Assembly: GCA_032622095.1 (NCBI GenBank)
Contig: CP136062.1
Span: 142,866,351-142,930,350 of the forward strand
Direction: 5' to 3'
Source of the DNA: Siphonodentalium dalli
Lineage: Eukaryota > Mollusca > Scaphopoda > Gadilida > Siphonodentaliidae
Length of the DNA: 64,000 nt
The notes under the pieces were generated by a model, which worked only from the letters and a program-made list of their open reading frames with translations, made no database searches and was not told the origin of the DNA. Positions 36,495 to 47,647 of the stretch are shown here, piece by piece. The translations under genes were made by a program, and so were the position numbers. The first letter of the stretch is position 1. Each line of letters starts with the position of its first letter.

Positions 36495-37140
36495 AGGGGG
36501 TAGGTCCCTATCCCAGAATCGGAAAAAATTAAAATTGGGGGGTGGTGGGTACCCAGAGGGCGGAAAAATAAAAAAGCGCCTAGTGTCCAGGGTGGGGATT
36601 TTGTTTCCGGGCACGTATGCCAGGGTGGGTGGGTGATCGATGGGACCAACAAACAATTTTTTCCGCAACGTAAATTTTGTTTCTCCTGCAAGTCTTTTGG
36701 TTGTTTTTGCAAGGAGTTTGGCTTAAAACACCTTAGCATAAGAGAAATAATGTAATTCTAACTGCTAAACTGACTGCAAGCCGTTATCGTGTTGTATTCT
36801 GTTGCAAATTTTGACCGAACGACCTGAAAATGACTCATTCCTATTTACATGTCAATTTTAACATCCATGACAAATAGTATGCACAGAAATTCATATACTG
36901 CTGTTTACAGTGAATTTCCCCCCGCAAATCTCTGTTTTAGTGTTAAAAGGGGGGTGGGTGTCCAAAAATGGTCGGAATAAACTGCCGAAAACGGAAAACA
37001 AATTTGGACGCGGGGGTGGGTAGGTCCCAACAAGGGTCGAAAGTAAAAAATCAGCATACGTGCCTGAATTATTTTTTCCGACCACCCCCCCCCCCTGTAG
37101 TGTCCGGAAACTTTGTCCTGACCCCCCCCCCCCTCCGTTT
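36495..37140. repeat. G-rich GGGTGGGT / TTTTTTCCG repeats
   Basis: Two blocks (36495-36700 and 36915-37140) contain GGGTAGGTCCC, GGAAAAAAT, GGGTGGGTGGGTGATC and poly-C runs, with TTTTTTCCG before the C-rich end. They are related to 13370, 15595 and 35498. Opposed ORFs read across them and are repeat artefacts. Confidence 0.6.
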
Positions 37141-37154
37141 GCATGACTAAATAA

Positions 37155-37310
37155 AATTGTTTAAATAAAGATCGCTTGTTTCACTTCTGTGCGAAAACTT
37201 ATAAACAGCTGGAAAGCGGTAAGTATTTTTTTAGAGCATATGCAACAGGTATATCAATATTTCGTTTATTTGCAAACATATGTTATATACCTCCTTCCAA
37301 ATTACGTAGA
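37155..37310. repeat. Dispersed repeat with AAACAGCTGGAAA, copy 2
   Basis: Matches 29550-29700: AAATAAAGATCGCTTGTTTC, AACTTATAAACAGCTGGAAA, GGTAAGTATTTTTTTAGAGC and CTTCCAAATTACGTA. About ten bases around the ATGACCGTGACC segment are missing. Confidence 0.65.
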
Positions 37311-38318
37311 CAAGATGTCTGTTTGAAAGAAATTGTTTGTTTTCAACTATTTGAAGTTAAGTCGCCACTTTCAGACGTTTGGAGGCACAAACTCAGTACA
37401 ATGTCGAGGACATCCTCGTTATGTTACGTCTTCTCCCCCATTTAGCGGAACTTATGGATATCCGACGTTCAGCATATAAATATAACAATAGATGAACTAA
37501 ATGGTTTATCCCATGACACAATGGTATCTATATTTGTTAGCGGATTGTAAATGAGATATGTTAATGGCCCTTGTGTAAATAAACAAATGGTCATTCTCAT
37601 AACATCGATCGCCATTATGACACAGTAAAATGAATAATTATGGTCTAGATGTCAGACAGGGATCACTAACGCGCGCTTTGGAAGTCAGACAAGCAACGTT
37701 GTCATTAATCATACGTATAAACGATGATTTATTGCTGTAATTCATTGCCACAAAAAGACATAGTAGTACAGTAAAACCGGACCCGCTATAAACGTAAATG
37801 GACATCGATTTGTTTTTAGTGGTCGCCATATTCCCAATATGAGGAATCACCGAACTAAATGTTTTCCCATAGGCGACAGTGTTAACGTTTCAGTCAAATT
37901 CACTGAATTGAAGTCTACAGTCCACTCCAGTGATGTTGACCCAGCTAGATTGACACCAGTTGATCACGAAAATGCAAGAAAAATCAAAAGTAATGTGTTT
38001 ACTTTTTAAAATAAATCCCCAAGTGTACGACAGGCTATCCCACAGCCATATTTTATCTGGAAAAACCCAGAACTACAGCAGCCAGTTAAATAAATTTACC
38101 ACACACAAAAATCCATTCCCCCATTAATTCACCTGTTTAAATTATTTAGATATGATGTACAAATCAACTAAACAAGATTGCATCATTTAATAACGTGTCA
38201 CATGTATCAGCTGAAGTTCATTCTTCAGTTACCTTCACCTTTGCATTCCACGGTGCACTCGCTCTCCGAATCTGGAACACAGTTAATTAGCTCCCTGATT
38301 CCATGAACCCGATTAAAA
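37311..38318. other. Unassigned sequence with one TTAA-type end
   Basis: At about 37850-37885 is AAATGTTTTCCCATAGGCGACAGTG followed by TTAA. Its inverse, TTAACCCTAACACTGTCGCC then TATGGGAAA, is at 42180. Both look like one terminus of another TTAA-type MITE family, but no paired end was found. No gene is recognised. Confidence 0.4.
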
Positions 38319-38665
38319 TTGTTAAAGTGATGTGAAACACTCCGGTATGGTGATCAAATAGGAATGGAGAATATTCTTGTTCAAAGTAGTTATTTTTACA
38401 AATTTTATATACAAATTGAAAACACACACCGTCATTCTTATATATTAATTAAATGCAGCGACTGTCGATGGCAAAATGTGTTTCGTTAGTTTATCGCCGA
38501 TAGATGCGTCCCAATTCGAGTAGTAAATATTTACAATTCAGCGTACTTCAGACGATGTTTTCTGCGGTCGATTTGCTTGAGATTTTTGACGACGTTGGTA
38601 GAATGCTAGATTCTTCCAGCTGGCATAGCACCGGAACACTAACCTATCAGTTTCACGCTCCCGAA
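38319..38665. repeat. 350-bp dispersed repeat, copy 1
   Basis: Collinear with 42724-43085 on the same strand: TTAAAGTGATGTGAAACACTCC at the start, then TTCGTTAGTTTATCGCCGAT, AGATGCGTCCC, CGAGTAGTAAATATTTACAA, and TATCAGTTTCACGC at the end. The copies differ by point changes and small gaps. No coding function is apparent; it may be a MITE or SINE without obvious promoter boxes. Confidence 0.75.
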
Positions 38666-38668
38666 CAT

Positions 38669-39022
38669 AAATAAAGCTTCAACAGCCTAAAATATCTGCG
38701 GTCTGTCTCAATAGAACCATACAAATATGGATATCATTGGAACCGGCTCCTTGACCACATTGTGATAGTTACAGTTATGCCCTGTGCCAATGCATTCTCT
38801 TATATATGCGAGTCGACCATATGTCGCCTCGCATATATAAGAGAATGCATTGGCCTAAAAGAAATCTTTTTTTACCATTTTTTCTTACATTCTTTAACAA
38901 TTTTATAATTTTTAATGTGTTAAGCCAATGCATTCTCTTATATATGCGAGGCGACCTATGGTCGACTCGCATATATAAGAGAATGCATTGGCACAGGGCC
39001 GTTCTGTTGGGTAAAGGGTTAA
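38669..39022. mobile_element. TTAA MITE with paired palindromes, left end missing
   Basis: The interior begins AATAAAGCTTCAACAGCC as in the 20603 and 47648 copies, but the left terminus (TTAACCCTTTACCCAACA plus about 15 bp) is absent; the sequence switches from the repeat at 38319-38665. Palindromes are at 38786-38854 (with a change in its centre, ATATGTCGC) and 38924-38992. The right end is TGTTGGGTAAAGGGTTAA. Confidence 0.87.
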
Positions 39023-39944
39023 TGCTGTCGTTAATATAGTGCGATGAGGGTTTCAATTATATGTCTTTAATGATTCCCTGTCCGATTTAAAACCAAGTCT
39101 GAGTTTAGTGTGCCTGTCATTTGCGGAGGGACCGGGACCTCATTCTGCATGGCCTCATCTGCTATGGGAGACATATACTCAGATTGAAGTCCCCAAATGG
39201 TGAATAGTGTGACGTGCCCCATTGGGAACCTCGACTATGCTATGTGTGGTGTGTTGTCTACCAATTTGGGGATATAGAGAAACTGAACAATACATAAGAA
39301 ATAGAATCGAAGTTTCTATAGAAATTTGATAATTAAGAAACTTTCCAGAGAAGATGAGGTCTAGAAGCAGAATGAGATCTCCTGATGGTGAATTTAGTGA
39401 TGCGGGATAGCGTCAATAAATTCACCCTCTGTGGACCTCATTCTGCAAATGACAGATTCGCTATAATCAGGCTTGTTTAACACCATAACACCAACATATG
39501 TATGCCTTCTCTACCAGAACCTAATCAGATTGGACCCATGAGCCCATTAATGTGAGGGTTTCAGAAGGGGAAGTTTTAACAGGTTTTTTTTTAATTGTTG
39601 GCAGCCTAGCAAAAATATAATGACCGTCTCTTATAAGAAGCGTCCATGCCTTTGTCACCCATAAAAGTGGTAGCTAATAAAGAGGGTTCTCAATTATGAT
39701 ATTTTGCGATTGTTTTTCAACGTATTATTTGTATATTTTCGGGATATTTGCGCGGTACGAACGATGGTGGTTGCAAGTATTTTTCTTTTGTCTATTTAAT
39801 ATTTAGCGGAAGATTAATTTACAACATTTTGACTAATATGGTGCCAAAATCGGACATGGTATCTTTAACCAAAATTGTGTAAGCGAACTGTTAAAGTGAT
39901 TCATAATCTTCATTTGTTAGATCAAAACTATAATATAAAGTTAT
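39023..39944. other. Unassigned sequence
   Basis: No gene is recognised. Around 39115-39220 and 39355-39460 there are partly inverse stretches: CATTTGCGGAGGGACC...CCTCATTCTGCA on one side and GAGGTCTAGAAGCAGAATGAG, then GACCTCATTCTGCAAATGACA on the other. This suggests a decayed inverted-repeat element. Confidence 0.4.
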
Positions 39945-40102
39945 TATACAATGTTGTGTACAGTATGTGTTTTTCTCGTACGAGTCCAGGTTATGGTGAA
40001 AAGTCATATTGGACGAGACACGCAGTGTCGAGTCCAATATGACTTTTCACCACAACCTGGACGTGTACAAGAAAAACTCATACTGTACACAACATTGTAT
40101 AT
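39945..40102. repeat. 158-bp near-perfect palindrome
   Basis: The left arm 39945-40020 and right arm 40026-40102 pair almost throughout: TATACAATGTTGTGTACAGT with its inverse, CCAGGTTATGGTGAAAAGTC with GACTTTTCACCACAACCTGG, and ATTGGAC with GTCCAAT. The loop is about 5 bases. The innermost motif GTCATATTGGAC recurs at 40376 and 40728 near the next element. ORF 39951-40241 reads through the palindrome and is not supported. Confidence 0.9.
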
Positions 40103-40412
40103 TGACATTTTTATTATCCATCTGTATGTTTATCCAAGTGTTGGGAATACAACTTTAGTTGTTATTTTTGGTATTTGTCGGCACTTAATTCTCAATAAAA
40201 GCCTGTATTTGATCATCAGAAAGCATGATTTGGAACAGTAAACACGGAAATGAAAAAAAAACACAATGCGGAAGTGAAACGTCTGCAAAATCCATCAGTG
40301 TTGCGCGCACATCACAATTTCACCGATTCATTTCGCAATAGTTAATTCGTGACGTCACAGAGTCCCTATTTTAAAAGTCATATTAAACACTTGGGAGTCC
40401 AATATGACATTC

Positions 40413-40712
40413 GTACGGTGGCTGGTTTAGGACATGGGAATTTATTTTATTATTTCGTGGCCACGAAATAACTAATTCGTGTCCACGAAATAACTAATTC
40501 GTGGCCACGAAATAACTAATTCGTGGCCATGAAATAACTAATTCGTGACCACGAATTACTAATGCGTGGCCACGACTAGTTCGTGGCCACGAAATAACTA
40601 ATTCCTAGCCACGAAATAACTAATTACTAATTAGTTATTTCGTGACCACGAATTAGTATTTCGTGGCCACGAAATAAAAAAAAAATCCCATGTCCTAAAC
40701 CAGCCACCGTAC
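40413..40712. mobile_element. 300-bp foldback with TTCGTGGCCACGAA array
   Basis: The ends GTACGGTGGCTGGTTTAGGA and TCCTAAACCAGCCACCGTAC are perfect inverse copies, each continuing with CATGGGA. Between them are about ten copies of a 22-bp unit (CTAATTCGTGGCCACGAAATAA), itself a palindrome around TTCGTGGCCACGAA, with the last units in reverse order. ACATTCG occurs at both borders and may be a target duplication. Non-coding. Confidence 0.87.
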
Positions 40713-40954
40713 ATTCGGGAGTCCAATATGACTTTTTCGCGGATTATCACGTGGCGGCTTTTGCCCAATCATAAATAGTGTTAGTTAAGGGATGGATAAT
40801 AATTATCGTTACTGTCGCGTTTATGTGATCAAAATAGGTCGATAAATACACGAAATACGTATATGTTCACTGTGTGTCTTGAAAATACCAACCAATTACT
40901 AGTTTTGTCATTTCCTGATGATAAAAATTCAATATTCTCGTGCAAGTGAACCAA

Positions 40955-41110
40955 AATATTCACATAGGTTCATATTGGACTTATTTGATTATGAAATAAG
41001 CCCATATAATAGTGAACTTATACCCGTTTCTCCATTGAATTGTTCAGGCCATAGTGAACACTCATCACCACTGTACTAAGGCTTATATAGGTAAAACTTA
41101 TTGCACTTTA
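40955..41110. repeat. Dispersed repeat with ATTGGAC motif, partial copy 3
   Basis: Shares AAATATTCACATAGGTTCAT, ATTGGACTTATTTGAT, TGAATTGTTCAGGCC and AGTGAACACTCAT with 12960 and 34900. The right half is missing or too diverged. Confidence 0.5.
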
Positions 41111-42723
41111 GAGTGAAAATACATATGTGTCAACTTTTGATCTCTATCTCTGTTAAAGGGGCTCAGTGCTTTCGAAGTGTGTTATGTAGACATTACTGTT
41201 ACAGTGAAATTACAGATAAAAATCCAATTAGTTTAATAAGATACAAATGTTTTATCAAATTTTGACGTTAAACATTGGAAAAGTTCAAAGCATTGAACAA
41301 GTATTTTGAAAAGTATATTCAAACTTACATTGACGATTAGCGATATTTTTTGACAAAAAAACTAAGTTTTTGTTTACATAACAATGGTTTCAACACGCGA
41401 AATCAGAATTATCAATATTGAATATAAGAATATAGTATCTATTTCTCCTTGTTCTTAGTGGTAATGATTTTACATACTTTTATCGTTTTTGGAACACATA
41501 TACCCACTGCGAATGCCTTGGATCCCTTTAAAGCACGGGTTTGAATCTTCTGCATACTCATGGGGTAGCATGGGGAAAACAATATCCACAAGCAACAGGT
41601 ATTGTCCATTCATATCTTTTGTTGTGGCCCTTAGAAAATTAATAATCCTCTTTATGAAGCGGAAAGTCACATTTGGGAGGGATACGCGGTACGATGCAAT
41701 TGTTTGTACCGATTCAGGAGAAAAACACTTGTAACACAATGTTCCTCGTCGTTTTGTGGCAGGCATGCTGCAGAGGTTGTAAGCAACTAAATACTTGAAA
41801 TTATGCCCCTTGGAATTTGTGTAGGGAAACTCGAGTCAACATAAAAAAAAAATACCGGCAACTGAATGGTGTATAATATCTTCGGTTGTTTAATGTGAAA
41901 GAAAAACGAAATTCATAGGCTATGTTAATTCCTCGGTCATTTGTGTGGGATTGTTCGTCAAGCGGCTATATTGGTCGCCAAATTTGGTAGGGGTGGGGGT
42001 ATTTTTCTATATTGAAATTTTGTGCACAAAAGGGGGTAGTTGTGGAAATGCCAATTTATTTCCAGGAATAAGTATGGTGAGGCACCATTTCTTTTTTGAC
42101 AACTTATGTCCGACGTGGAGTTCTACACGCAAAAATATTTAAAGTTTGACTCAGTAGGGTAATGAATCGTGGGGATGGCTTAACCCTAACACTGTCGCCT
42201 ATGGGAAATATTTAGTTGATTGTAACCCAGAGAAAACAAGAGACAATTTTTATGCGATATTTTACTCCAATCCAATAAGTCTCTCCGACACATAGGTAGT
42301 TGGCGTATAATTAAGTTCCTGCTTGCACTCGGTATCAAACGCGTGCAATTGCTGGTTTCAGGTTGAGTTATGGAGATTATAATGTCGTCTTGACACTGTC
42401 TGGCTTTAGCACAGGCTTCGCATTCCCATTTTTAAAAAGTTCAACGTTAATGAATGGTTCGTGTTTCCTGTGTTAATAATATCAAACAACAAGATTGAGT
42501 CTGGGAACATAGTACATTGTAACTTGCTGCGGATAATAAGGATAATAGGGGACCGGCAGAACATTCGCGTCGCCCGGAAGGCGAAGATTCTTCTACTGTA
42601 TTAAATTCCACAAATCATTTTGAGAACATTATTATGTTTTCCATTCCCTAAACTCTTGTTTACGGATAGAGACGAACGCTGAGTTGTGATTAGAAAGAGA
42701 AGACGAGCCGAGGGGCTATATGG
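41111..42723. other. Unassigned sequence
   Basis: About 41280-41460 resembles 20030-20170 (TTACATAACAATGGTTTYRACACG), so it is a further dispersed repeat. Opposed frames 41470-41766 (minus, 98 residues with CYKCF near its start) and 41489-41734 (plus) overlap. I recognise no domain in either, though the minus frame is open over the whole conserved-looking block. A TTAA-type MITE terminus is at 42180. Confidence 0.4.
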
Positions 42724-43085
42724 TTAAAGTGATGTGAAACACTCCAGTATGGTGATCAAACAGAAATAAATGGAGAATAACCTTGTTCAAAGTAGTATTG
42801 TTTTTTACAAATAGTTTATCAAAATTCACAGCACGCACCGTCATTCTTATCTTTTAATTAAATGCAGTGACTCTCGATGGCGAAATCGTTTTCGTTAGTT
42901 TATCGCCGATAGATGCGTCCCGAATCGAGTAGTAAATATTTACAATTGAGCGTAGTTCTGACGATGTTTTCTATGGAGTGGTACGGCCGATTTGCTTCAA
43001 ATTTTCTGCGATGTTAGTAGAATGTTATATTCCTTCAGTTGGCATAGCGCCTGAATACTAACGTATCAGTTTCACGCACCGAACA
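42724..43085. repeat. 350-bp dispersed repeat, copy 2
   Basis: Second copy of the repeat at 38319-38665. It opens TTAAAGTGATGTGAAACACTCC and closes TATCAGTTTCACGC followed by ACCGAACA. It has a small insertion (GGAGTGGTACG) near 42975. Confidence 0.75.
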
Positions 43086-44839
43086 AACACATAATATGTC
43101 TTTAATTATATATATTAAAAATATATCTGTGTTTCAAAGTTAGCGCAAAGGTCTTATTAGTTATACTTACGTCGGGCATAAGCGTTTCTACCTGTGTCAC
43201 GTGTGAGCTATAGTTAATCGCCATGTCATACGTAGCCTAGGGAACACGTCTGAATGATGCAAATGGTTGGTTGTCTCGGGTTTAAGGGGGATGTCTAGTG
43301 ACCTATTTTAAATGGGATTTACAAGCAAATCTGCGGAGCATAAGTTACAGAGTTGCACATACTGCTGAGTGCGACTTGATGTGGTATTAGAAACAACATG
43401 TGTTTATCTGGCGGGTCCGTTTGGAACTTGTTCCATTATGAAGTTGGTGTATTTATTTTTTAATGTTATATTGATTTTTCGAATGTAGGTCATGTGATAT
43501 AATTACAGAAAACAATTCTCAAAAATATATTTGTTGTAATATTTTATATTTTACCTAGCGCACCTGCCATTTAAAAATCCCCATTCAAAATTGTTCACAT
43601 TACCTCCCCCTTAAGGTCGCTTCAACCACAGTCAAATTGTTGTCCCGGTATTGGCGACGCACTGAGATGTACTTTCTCTACGAAACCGGGAATGCATTTA
43701 AACACCGAACCCCTCTCCGGTAAGAAATTAACAACTTATTCAAATACACGGATCAGTTCCTTTGCAATAAAAGGCCCAACGGAAGTCATATGAATCGTAC
43801 CATCTTAGTCATCGATTGTGTCTCACGGTGATCTACGTTACAATTAACCCTACTGAATGACAAACAAGGGTTCAGCGCGATAACCCGTAGCAAATTCTGA
43901 CAAGGCTCATTGCACATCTTGTGTTATACTGAAGCTAATACGTTGATTTTTCAGATAATTTGACAAAAGCTAATATGAGACCAGCCCGGCAACTAAATAA
44001 CGGGAAAACACTTCCAATCAGTACCATTCAAAGCTCGCAGAGATCAAGAGAACACCAAATGTAATGTTAATTGATATATATAATATATATATTGTAATTC
44101 CAATAAGGTAAATACCTGGAAAAACTGCAACTTATCTGATAGTGTTCACATGCGTTCACACGCTGATAAATATGCCTGGCAATATTGCAGACAATTCATC
44201 GAAGAGGGCTGTACATATAGTGTGTTGGGTTTTGTTCGCATTGAGCTCAGCCTACACAAATGGTATGTAAAATTGTTAGCCAAGCGAATCGATTTGTCAT
44301 TAATTGTATTCAAATACATTCACAATGCACACATATGACCGATCACGAAACGCACACAATATATATATAAAACATAAATTAATACGGTGATAATAAGCAC
44401 ACAAGCGTATTTATGGACGTTCTGTAATATTCTATAATAATGGGTAAGGGAACCATAAACGCTTCCTATCAGGTGTGATCATTTACATGAGCTTTTGGCG
44501 GAGACTAAATTTCAGAGCTTGATAGAGCTGGCATTTTGAAAGTAGATGTATACCATCCATACCTCCCAATCAATGAACTCATATGTAGAGGTTCCATCTT
44601 TTTAATTTCTGGTATTGAAAATCTACAAATGGTAGTCATATGGTGTCAACTCGGAAGGGGTCTGAATATGATGCGAACGCGGGTACAGAACTTTCGCCAA
44701 TGTGACCGGAGTTCTACTACGGATATGCGATTTCCAAATCGGAAGTAAGATGCCCCAGAAAAATGTGTGCATGTAGGTCAAAGACGGGCATTAGAAACGC
44801 CCCATCAGATTTGACATACAATTTTAGTCTTAATATATC
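43086..44839. other. Unassigned sequence
   Basis: No gene, RNA or element is recognised. Plus-strand frames at 44150-44338 and 44536-44748 have no identifiable domain. Confidence 0.4.
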
Positions 44840-45065
44840 CTAATCGGACATGGCTCATTCAAGCTTAAAAAATATGTCTACGTAATTTAGAAGGAGGTAT
44901 AAGATAGGTTTACAAATGCACGAAATATTCATATACAAGTTGTATAATTTATTATTTTATGCTCTGAAAAATACTTGCCATGGTCACAGCCACTTTCCGG
45001 CTGTTTTCAAGTTTTCGCACAGAAGTGAAACAAATGCTCTTTGTTTATACCACATCAGGAATAGA
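44840..45065 (-). repeat. Dispersed repeat with AAACAGCTGGAAA, copy 3 (inverted)
   Basis: Inverse of 29550-29740: GACATGGCTCATTC, ACGTAATTTAGAAGGAGG, GCTCTGAAAAATACTTGCC, ATGGTCACAGCCACTTTCC, GGCTGTTTTCAAGTTTTCGC and AGTGAAACAAATGCTCTTTG. It lies directly upstream of the LINE remnant. Confidence 0.65.
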
Positions 45066-45182
45066 CTAACAAGGAACGTGTCATGAAAAAAATAACCTGA
45101 TCGACCACCCTCCCTTCAGATGTCGGGCAAGGATATTGTAGAAGTCGAAACTCACTAACATTTATGACTTACTTTTAACAGA

Positions 45183-45960
45183 GTCGGTATACGTGGAACG
45201 ATCACATCACTGATATTGAAGGTCAAGCCGCATGTCGAATGTATATACTGAGAAAGTATAAATTCACACTGGACAGAAGAACTCTTGAGCGTCCCATATA
45301 TCCGTCCAGTGTTGGAATATTCCTCCTCAGTATGGGGTAATTCTCAGTTGAAGATTCAACTTCACTGGAAGATATTCAATACGAGGCTGCTAGATTAGTC
45401 ACGGGAGCAACTAGAAGCTGCAGTAAAGAATCATTATCACGGGAAGCCGGTTGGGACACACGATCTAGCAGGAGAGAAAACACTAAACTTGTGCAAATTT
45501 TTTCAAATAATTAAGAGAACCACACCCCTTTACTTATATATACTCTCGTTCATATTGAATCTGGAAGTCTAACCAATTATGATTTCAGACAAAAAGGTCT
45601 CAGGACTCCCAGAGTTTACGCGACAAGATACGAAAATTCATTTCTGCAAGCTACTGTCAAATCATGGAACAACCTTCCACCAGAGGCGAAAGAATGTGAA
45701 TCAGTCTTTGACTTTAAGAATTTTCTATTAACCGATCACATTATCATACCGTCGTATTATTATACAGCGTACTGAAGACCAAGTCAAATCTACCACTGTC
45801 GCCTGCGAACGAACTGCAGTAACCTGAAATATGACCTGTTTGCAATCATTTGAATAATAGTCCACTGTGTGACTGTGGAGGACTAGAAACTGCTGGGCAC
45901 TTTTACCCCACTGTCCAATATTCGAGCGTGAAAGAGTCCATTGTTTAGCTAATCTAAATG
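45183..45960 (+). pseudogene. LINE remnant: C-terminal part of a non-LTR retrotransposon ORF2
   Basis: Translating the three plus frames in turn gives a typical ORF2 tail of non-LTR retrotransposons. The order is WNDHI, PYIRPVLEYSSSVWGN at about 45296-45343, EAARLVTGAT at about 45386, SFLQATVKSWNNLPPEA at about 45640-45690, and HCRLRTNCSNLKYDLF with CDCGGLETAGHF (a zinc-knuckle-like segment) at about 45796-45903. The palm with the YADD motif lies upstream in intact elements and is absent here, so the copy is 5'-truncated, as is common for target-primed insertions. Frameshifts and stops interrupt it at least four times. It resembles the CR1/Jockey-like elements common in marine invertebrates. 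The clade is inference, and no function is expected. Confidence 0.85.
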
Positions 45961-46539
45961 TGAACTTAGATCTAAAAAATATTACTGTATGATGTATGAT
46001 CTATAGATATATCATATACCAAAAATGCCGACATAGTCACCGCCGTACAAAACTTCATCGACGATACTAAACGATTTAACTGACATACATGTAATATGGT
46101 TATGAACTGTGAAACGTGAACCATAAGCCTAAACAAAATACTCATGCATGCCATATATGTGATTGTGGGGGCGGGCATGCAACAATTGGCCATGGGATAG
46201 CTTGCGGGTGCTTGTGGAACAGGCAATCAATTTATCATTGCGACGAAATCAAACCATGATGCAATATATAATAAGGAAATGGTCACCAATAAGCCCTGGC
46301 TTATACTTTCAAATCCTTTTATCTAATGTTGAATTGTTTATGCCTTTATATTATGTTTTATATGTGCTAGTTCTTGAGAAAAAAGTATTGTTTACACTAA
46401 CAAGGAACGCTATATTCTGTTCCATGTCTTGCAAATGCCTGTTTTTTTTATTGGGACTAAAACATCGTGTTCAAAGTTGTATTTCGTATGACTTAAATGC
46501 GTCTTTCTGTGACATATAATGCTCGTAGAAAGCTAGCTC

Positions 46540-46620
46540 AAGTATTTATCGACCTATTTCGATACCGGGAAAAATTCAGAGGCGAATATTATTAGGTGTA
46601 TTTTGGAGCGCAACCCGCCC
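46540..46620 (-). repeat. Fragment of the 29310 dispersed repeat, inverted
   Basis: GATACCGGG, GCGAATATTATTAGGTGTAT and TTTGG are the inverse of 29321-29365. This is a short remnant. Confidence 0.5.
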
Positions 46621-47647
46621 CGCCAAGTGGCTTTGAAATTCTCGAAAACTAGTACAGAAACTCACAATTGATAACGCCCTGTATTGCCTACTGCTTTTTG
46701 GTACAAATGCCTGGACACTCGACCATTAAAATTTGTGATCTCCTGAAAAAAAACGTGTTAAGCCTTCACCATTTGAAAATCCGGTATTTGAATGACCATC
46801 AAAACACGCTGTCTAATTATTTTCAGGTATAGGAAAGGGATGCTATCAAATCAGGACATCTATATTGGCTTTCGGACTCGAGACCTATTGTAGTATAAAG
46901 GACTACATTGAAAACTGATACCGCTGGAACGGATCGAGTGTCAACCTTGATGGATCTGGACTTGTATCGACGACCAACCATTGGCAGTATAGACTAGACT
47001 TTCCGATTTCCTGTGCGCTTTTGTACCAAAAAAACATTATTGTTCAATTTGCGGGAAATTGTTCTCAAGACGAATTCAGACGGCGATATAATAGAATTAT
47101 CGGGCGTGTAATTCTCGAGTAATCTCCATTTTCATGGCTGTTTTCTGTAAGATATGATGCAAACTACATTTGCAGGCAATTAATATTGGAGTATTATCGA
47201 TGAGGATTCTAATTCGTATCGACATACGAGATTATTTGACATTCGAATATGCCTAAAAGTGTGGGAAACTGTCTCAGTACGGGAAGGTAGCTCAATCTGC
47301 TTGTGATCATGTGGATGGTATAGCCCAACCAGTAAAATCCAATTGATGCATAGACGAAGCCGCATTAAACTGCTTTTTCGCAATAGATATCCTTTGTAGG
47401 TGTCCAACTTTAGTATCCACATGCTCCCCTTTCCTCTACACTATGTTGATTTCAAACATTGGAAAACGTCATTTACCCCTTGAGGCATTACACCTGGTAC
47501 CTCAAGAGTTCTAACTTCGAGCGAATGTATATATGGTTAGAAAGTCGGAAAATTTCACACTCGAATTTCGAGCAAATTTGCGATTTGATTGAAAGTATGG
47601 ACATAGATGATATGAAACAATCAGTTAAAATACCTAATGCCATACAA
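46621..47647. other. Unassigned sequence
   Basis: I see no gene, repeat or RNA. The plus-strand frame 47459-47689 begins in this stretch, runs into the MITE at 47648 and has no recognised domain. Confidence 0.4.

Noticed and set aside
41470-41766. Overlapping 98- and 81-residue frames on opposite strands
   Set aside because: Neither has a recognisable motif. The CYKC near the minus-strand start is not enough to call a transposase finger.
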